Of a stretch of DNA of 8,621 nt, positions 6,084 through 8,621 are shown piece after piece. The DNA is from M3007 sp046153695 (GTDB lineage Bacteria > Bacteroidota > Bacteroidia > Chitinophagales > Saprospiraceae). Within the stretch, counting starts at the first letter, position 1. Each line of letters opens with the position of its first letter. The notes under the pieces were generated by a model that worked only from the letters and a program-made list of their open reading frames with translations, searched no databases and was not told the origin of the DNA. The position numbers and the translations under genes are program-made. The stretch spans positions 1-8,621 of the forward strand of contig JBJXEZ010000136.1 in assembly GCA_046153695.1 (NCBI GenBank), in the 5' to 3' direction.

Positions 6084-8621
6084 ATGAACCGATTTATCGC
6101 CTTCGCCTTTTTTATCTGTCTAGCCGTTGTTGCCAACGGGAGTGCGCTTGCCTCGCACCGCATAATACCGCCTATTGTTCCCTCCGTCGTGCTCACTGAC
6201 ACCGTACCACCCCTCATCAATTGTCCGCCAAACGATACGATCCTCTTGCCTTCGGGCGCCTGCGATACGGTGGTGACATACGTCGTGACTGCCTTTGACG
6301 ACACCGTGGCCATCGTGCCGACACAGTGGTCGGGCCTTGCCTCTGGCGAGCCGTTTCCAACGGGAGCCACGATGAATGTCTTTGTGGCCTCCGATTCGGT
6401 AGGCAACACAGCGGATTGCTCGTTTACGATTCTGGTTCTGACGGATTCGTCGGCCTTGATGTGCCGCGATACGTTTAAGGCTTATCTGGGGGAATTTTGC
6501 CTCGTGGTGCCCCAGCCGTCCGAGCTGCTGATCGGTGCATTCGGCTGTTCCCTGAATTTGCTCGTGGAGGCCGACAAAGAAGTGCCCTACGGAAACGGCC
6601 CCTGGAGCGCCGCTTTTTTTGAAGAAACCGACCTCGGAAAAACATACGCCTACCGGGTGACTGACCTGCTCGGCAGCAGAACCTGCACTGGTGCTGTGCG
6701 TGTTTTGGACAGCCTGCCACCCGTACTAATTTGCCCCGAAGTGCTGGTGCCGTGCGTGTTGCCGCCCGAACACCTCAATCCATATTTTTTGAGCGACAGC
6801 CTGTTCGTTTGGGAAGCCCTGCCCCAGTTTTCGGAAAACTGCGCCAATGATATTGACCTGAATTTTGTGGACGTTCGGACGGACTATCCTTGTGATTCCA
6901 TCGATAAAGCGGGCGTCATCACGCGCTTCTGGACGGCATTGGATGCCTCCAACAATGTGAGCACGTGCGTGCAAACCATTGTGCGCGAGCGCTCGGCAGA
7001 TGCTGTGTCGTTTCCGCTGGATGGCACCTGGGGCTGCTCGCCCCCACCGCTTCCGGGCGTGACGGGCTGGCCGTTTATTGATCTGAACGGACGGCAATAC
7101 CCGGTTACGGATACCACGGCGTGCGGTATCGCAGTCAGGTACACGGAAAGCGATCAGATCTATTGCGGTGCCAACCGCCTCATCAACCGTCTTTGGCGTA
7201 TCACGAACGGTTGCTTGCCTGATTCAGTGGCCATCCCGTCCATAGGCGAGCAAATTGTGGAAGTGCTGGAGGACACAGAACCGACCCTGTTGTGCCCGCT
7301 TGACTCCGTAGTAGTAATTAATGGCCCAGGCTGCGAAGGCTCCGTTGATCTGCCAGATATTTTAGTTGCCGATGCGTGTTCGCAAGTATTGAGTACAGCA
7401 GCCTATTGGACCATGAATGGCCACGAGGACAGCTTAGTGGCTGTGCTGAGTGATTTTCCCGGGAACAACTTTTCAAACCCGGACACGCTGGCCGTGTTCG
7501 GTCAAGCGCCCGATTTTCCGGCCGGAAACATCAGTATTTTTTTGGTAGCCAGCGATGCCTGCGGCAACACCGGCACCTGCGAAATCAACCTGATCGTGCA
7601 GGATAGTGCGCCTCCGGAGGCGCGTTGCGATACGTTTCTCACCGCCTTTCTCGACGATCTCGGTCTGGCCACCCTGCCAGCGGGCTTGTTCGACGAAGGT
7701 TCGACGGATGAATGTGCCCAGATAACCTTCAAAGTACGGCGCATCGAGGCTGGCACTTGCGATACCCTCGGAAATGCGCTTGGTGATTTTATCAACTTGT
7801 GTTGCGCCGATAGGGGCGATACGATATTGGTTCAGCTGCGTGTCTACGATGTGCCAATGGAGCCAGGTTCTGTACCCGACAGCTTGGCCATGGGCCGATA
7901 TAGCGAATGCACAGCACCTGTGCTGGTGCTGGATATCAATAATCCGCGCTGTACGGCCCCGCCCGACACCGTGACCACTTGCGATTCGTTCGATCCTACA
8001 CTGGTCGCTTACGGAACAGCAAGCATCACCTGCGTAGTGGATTCGGTGGCAGTACTGACGAATTACATCCAGTTCGATACCGTTTGCCAACGGGGCACGA
8101 TCACACGTACGTTTCGGGTTTTCGACGCTGCAGGAACAAGCGCACATTGCGCCCATAAAATCGTAGTCCAAAACGCGCAACACTACTACGTCCGTTTTCC
8201 CGATGATCTGTCCGTCGTGCAATGCGACACGGCCGGAAACAGCTATGGTCAGCCGGTATTTTTCGGAGACAAGTGCGAAAAAATGACCGTATCGTTTACG
8301 GAAACAGCCCAATATGGCGCACCCGATGCATGCATCCGAATCGAACGTACCTGGAAAGTGTACAACGGTTGCGCCTTCGACTCTACAATGTCTTTTGTGG
8401 CAGTGCCCAATCCCAATCCGAATGCCGTGCCTACACACGCCGAAAACCTGCCCGGACCAGTGGTATCGGAAGCAGGGACAACGGGGCCTTGGGCACCAAC
8501 AGTTTCTAAAATCGCCCCCAACAGCCCGCAACCCACCAACTTCAATACCTATTGGTCGGCAACCGTGAACGGTTACACATACAAACAGATCATCCGCGTG
8601 ATTGACCTCGAAATGCCAGTA
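6084..8621 (+). CDS. Very large secreted HYR-like repeat protein (3' end missing)
   Basis: From the ATG at 6084 the frame is open for 846 codons to the window edge with no stop. Residues 1-23 form a typical signal peptide (MNRFIAFAFFICLAVV, cleavage near SALA-SH). Residues about 40-118 are a classic HYR domain (DTVPPLINCPPNDTI..., then VASDSVGNTADCSFTI). A second HYR-like unit spans about 397-507 (TLLCPLDSVVV..., VASDACGNTGTCEINLIV). Between and after them are diverged units with strands such as GVITRFWTALDAS (277) and GTITRTFRVFDAAG (671). Residues about 700-846 form a distinct unit with IERTWKVYNGCAF, PNPNPNA, and YKQIIRVIDLEMPV, a pattern I associate with Saprospirales repeat proteins. Cys is frequent, consistent with extracellular disulfides. 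A type IX sorting domain would be expected at the unseen C terminus. The role is probably surface adhesion or matrix, by inference. Any upstream promoter is unclear. Confidence 0.88.
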   Translation, partial: MNRFIAFAFFICLAVVANGSALASHRIIPPIVPSVVLTDTVPPLINCPPNDTILLPSGACDTVVTYVVTAFDDTVAIVPTQWSGLASGEPFPTGATMNVFVASDSVGNTADCSFTILVLTDSSALMCRDTFKAYLGEFCLVVPQPSELLIGAFGCSLNLLVEADKEVPYGNGPWSAAFFEETDLGKTYAYRVTDLLGSRTCTGAVRVLDSLPPVLICPEVLVPCVLPPEHLNPYFLSDSLFVWEALPQFSENCANDIDLNFVDVRTDYPCDSIDKAGVITRFWTALDASNNVSTCVQTIVRERSADAVSFPLDGTWGCSPPPLPGVTGWPFIDLNGRQYPVTDTTACGIAVRYTESDQIYCGANRLINRLWRITNGCLPDSVAIPSIGEQIVEVLEDTEPTLLCPLDSVVVINGPGCEGSVDLPDILVADACSQVLSTAAYWTMNGHEDSLVAVLSDFPGNNFSNPDTLAVFGQAPDFPAGNISIFLVASDACGNTGTCEINLIVQDSAPPEARCDTFLTAFLDDLGLATLPAGLFDEGSTDECAQITFKVRRIEAGTCDTLGNALGDFINLCCADRGDTILVQLRVYDVPMEPGSVPDSLAMGRYSECTAPVLVLDINNPRCTAPPDTVTTCDSFDPTLVAYGTASITCVVDSVAVLTNYIQFDTVCQRGTITRTFRVFDAAGTSAHCAHKIVVQNAQHYYVRFPDDLSVVQCDTAGNSYGQPVFFGDKCEKMTVSFTETAQYGAPDACIRIERTWKVYNGCAFDSTMSFVAVPNPNPNAVPTHAENLPGPVVSEAGTTGPWAPTVSKIAPNSPQPTNFNTYWSATVNGYTYKQIIRVIDLEMPV

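Noticed and set aside
5975..6409. Minus-strand frame of 144 codons
   Set aside because: It is antisense to the signal peptide and first HYR domain of the gene at 6084, and has no recognisable feature of its own.
7473..8531. Open frame of 352 codons on the minus strand
   Set aside because: It lies wholly opposite the HYR-like gene, whose plus-strand product has a signal peptide and family motifs. The minus-strand product has no recognisable domain and its low-complexity Arg/His-rich make-up is typical of an antisense shadow in GC-rich coding DNA.

Overview
The window looks like chromosome from a Bacteroidota bacterium, most likely of the Saprospirales type. The evidence is a C-terminal type IX secretion sorting domain, very large Cys-rich HYR (hyalin repeat)-like surface proteins, genes that start without Shine-Dalgarno sequences, and one copy of the Bacteroidota -7 promoter box. 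All convincing genes are on the + strand. No rRNA, tRNA, CRISPR array, insertion sequence or origin was seen. The taxonomic placement is inferred from family content, not from a marker gene.

Layout: (1) 1-1769 is the 3' part of a secreted repeat protein. It has two copies of one 79-residue unit, then four 78-81-residue Cys-rich HYR-like units, a low-complexity linker and a type IX sorting domain. (2) 1770-1935 is intergenic and carries a long stem-loop, a probable terminator. (3) 1936-5680 is a compact three-gene cluster with gaps of 46 and 12 bases: an SLC45/GPH-like sugar transporter of the major facilitator superfamily, a 79-residue GlsB/YeaQ-type membrane protein, and a GH13 neopullulanase/cyclomaltodextrinase-like enzyme with a probable lipoprotein signal. 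(4) 5681-6083 has no intact gene. It holds a -7-like box and the decayed remnant of a nucleotidyltransferase-family gene. (5) 6084-8621 is the 5' part (846 codons, still open at the window edge) of a second very large secreted HYR-like protein.

How the genes may work together: the GH13 enzyme would cut maltodextrins, cyclodextrins or pullulan-type fragments in the periplasm or at an envelope membrane. The transporter would then carry maltose or short products across the inner membrane. The small membrane protein is probably stress- or envelope-related, and its role in the cluster is unknown. The two flanking repeat proteins are probably surface or secreted adhesion proteins. They are related in type to each other but have no evident metabolic link to the cluster.

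Nothing here is clearly a new defence or mobile system. The items most worth a second look are the nucleotidyltransferase remnant, the small membrane protein inside the sugar cluster, the long periplasmic loop of the transporter and the repeat architecture of the two surface proteins.
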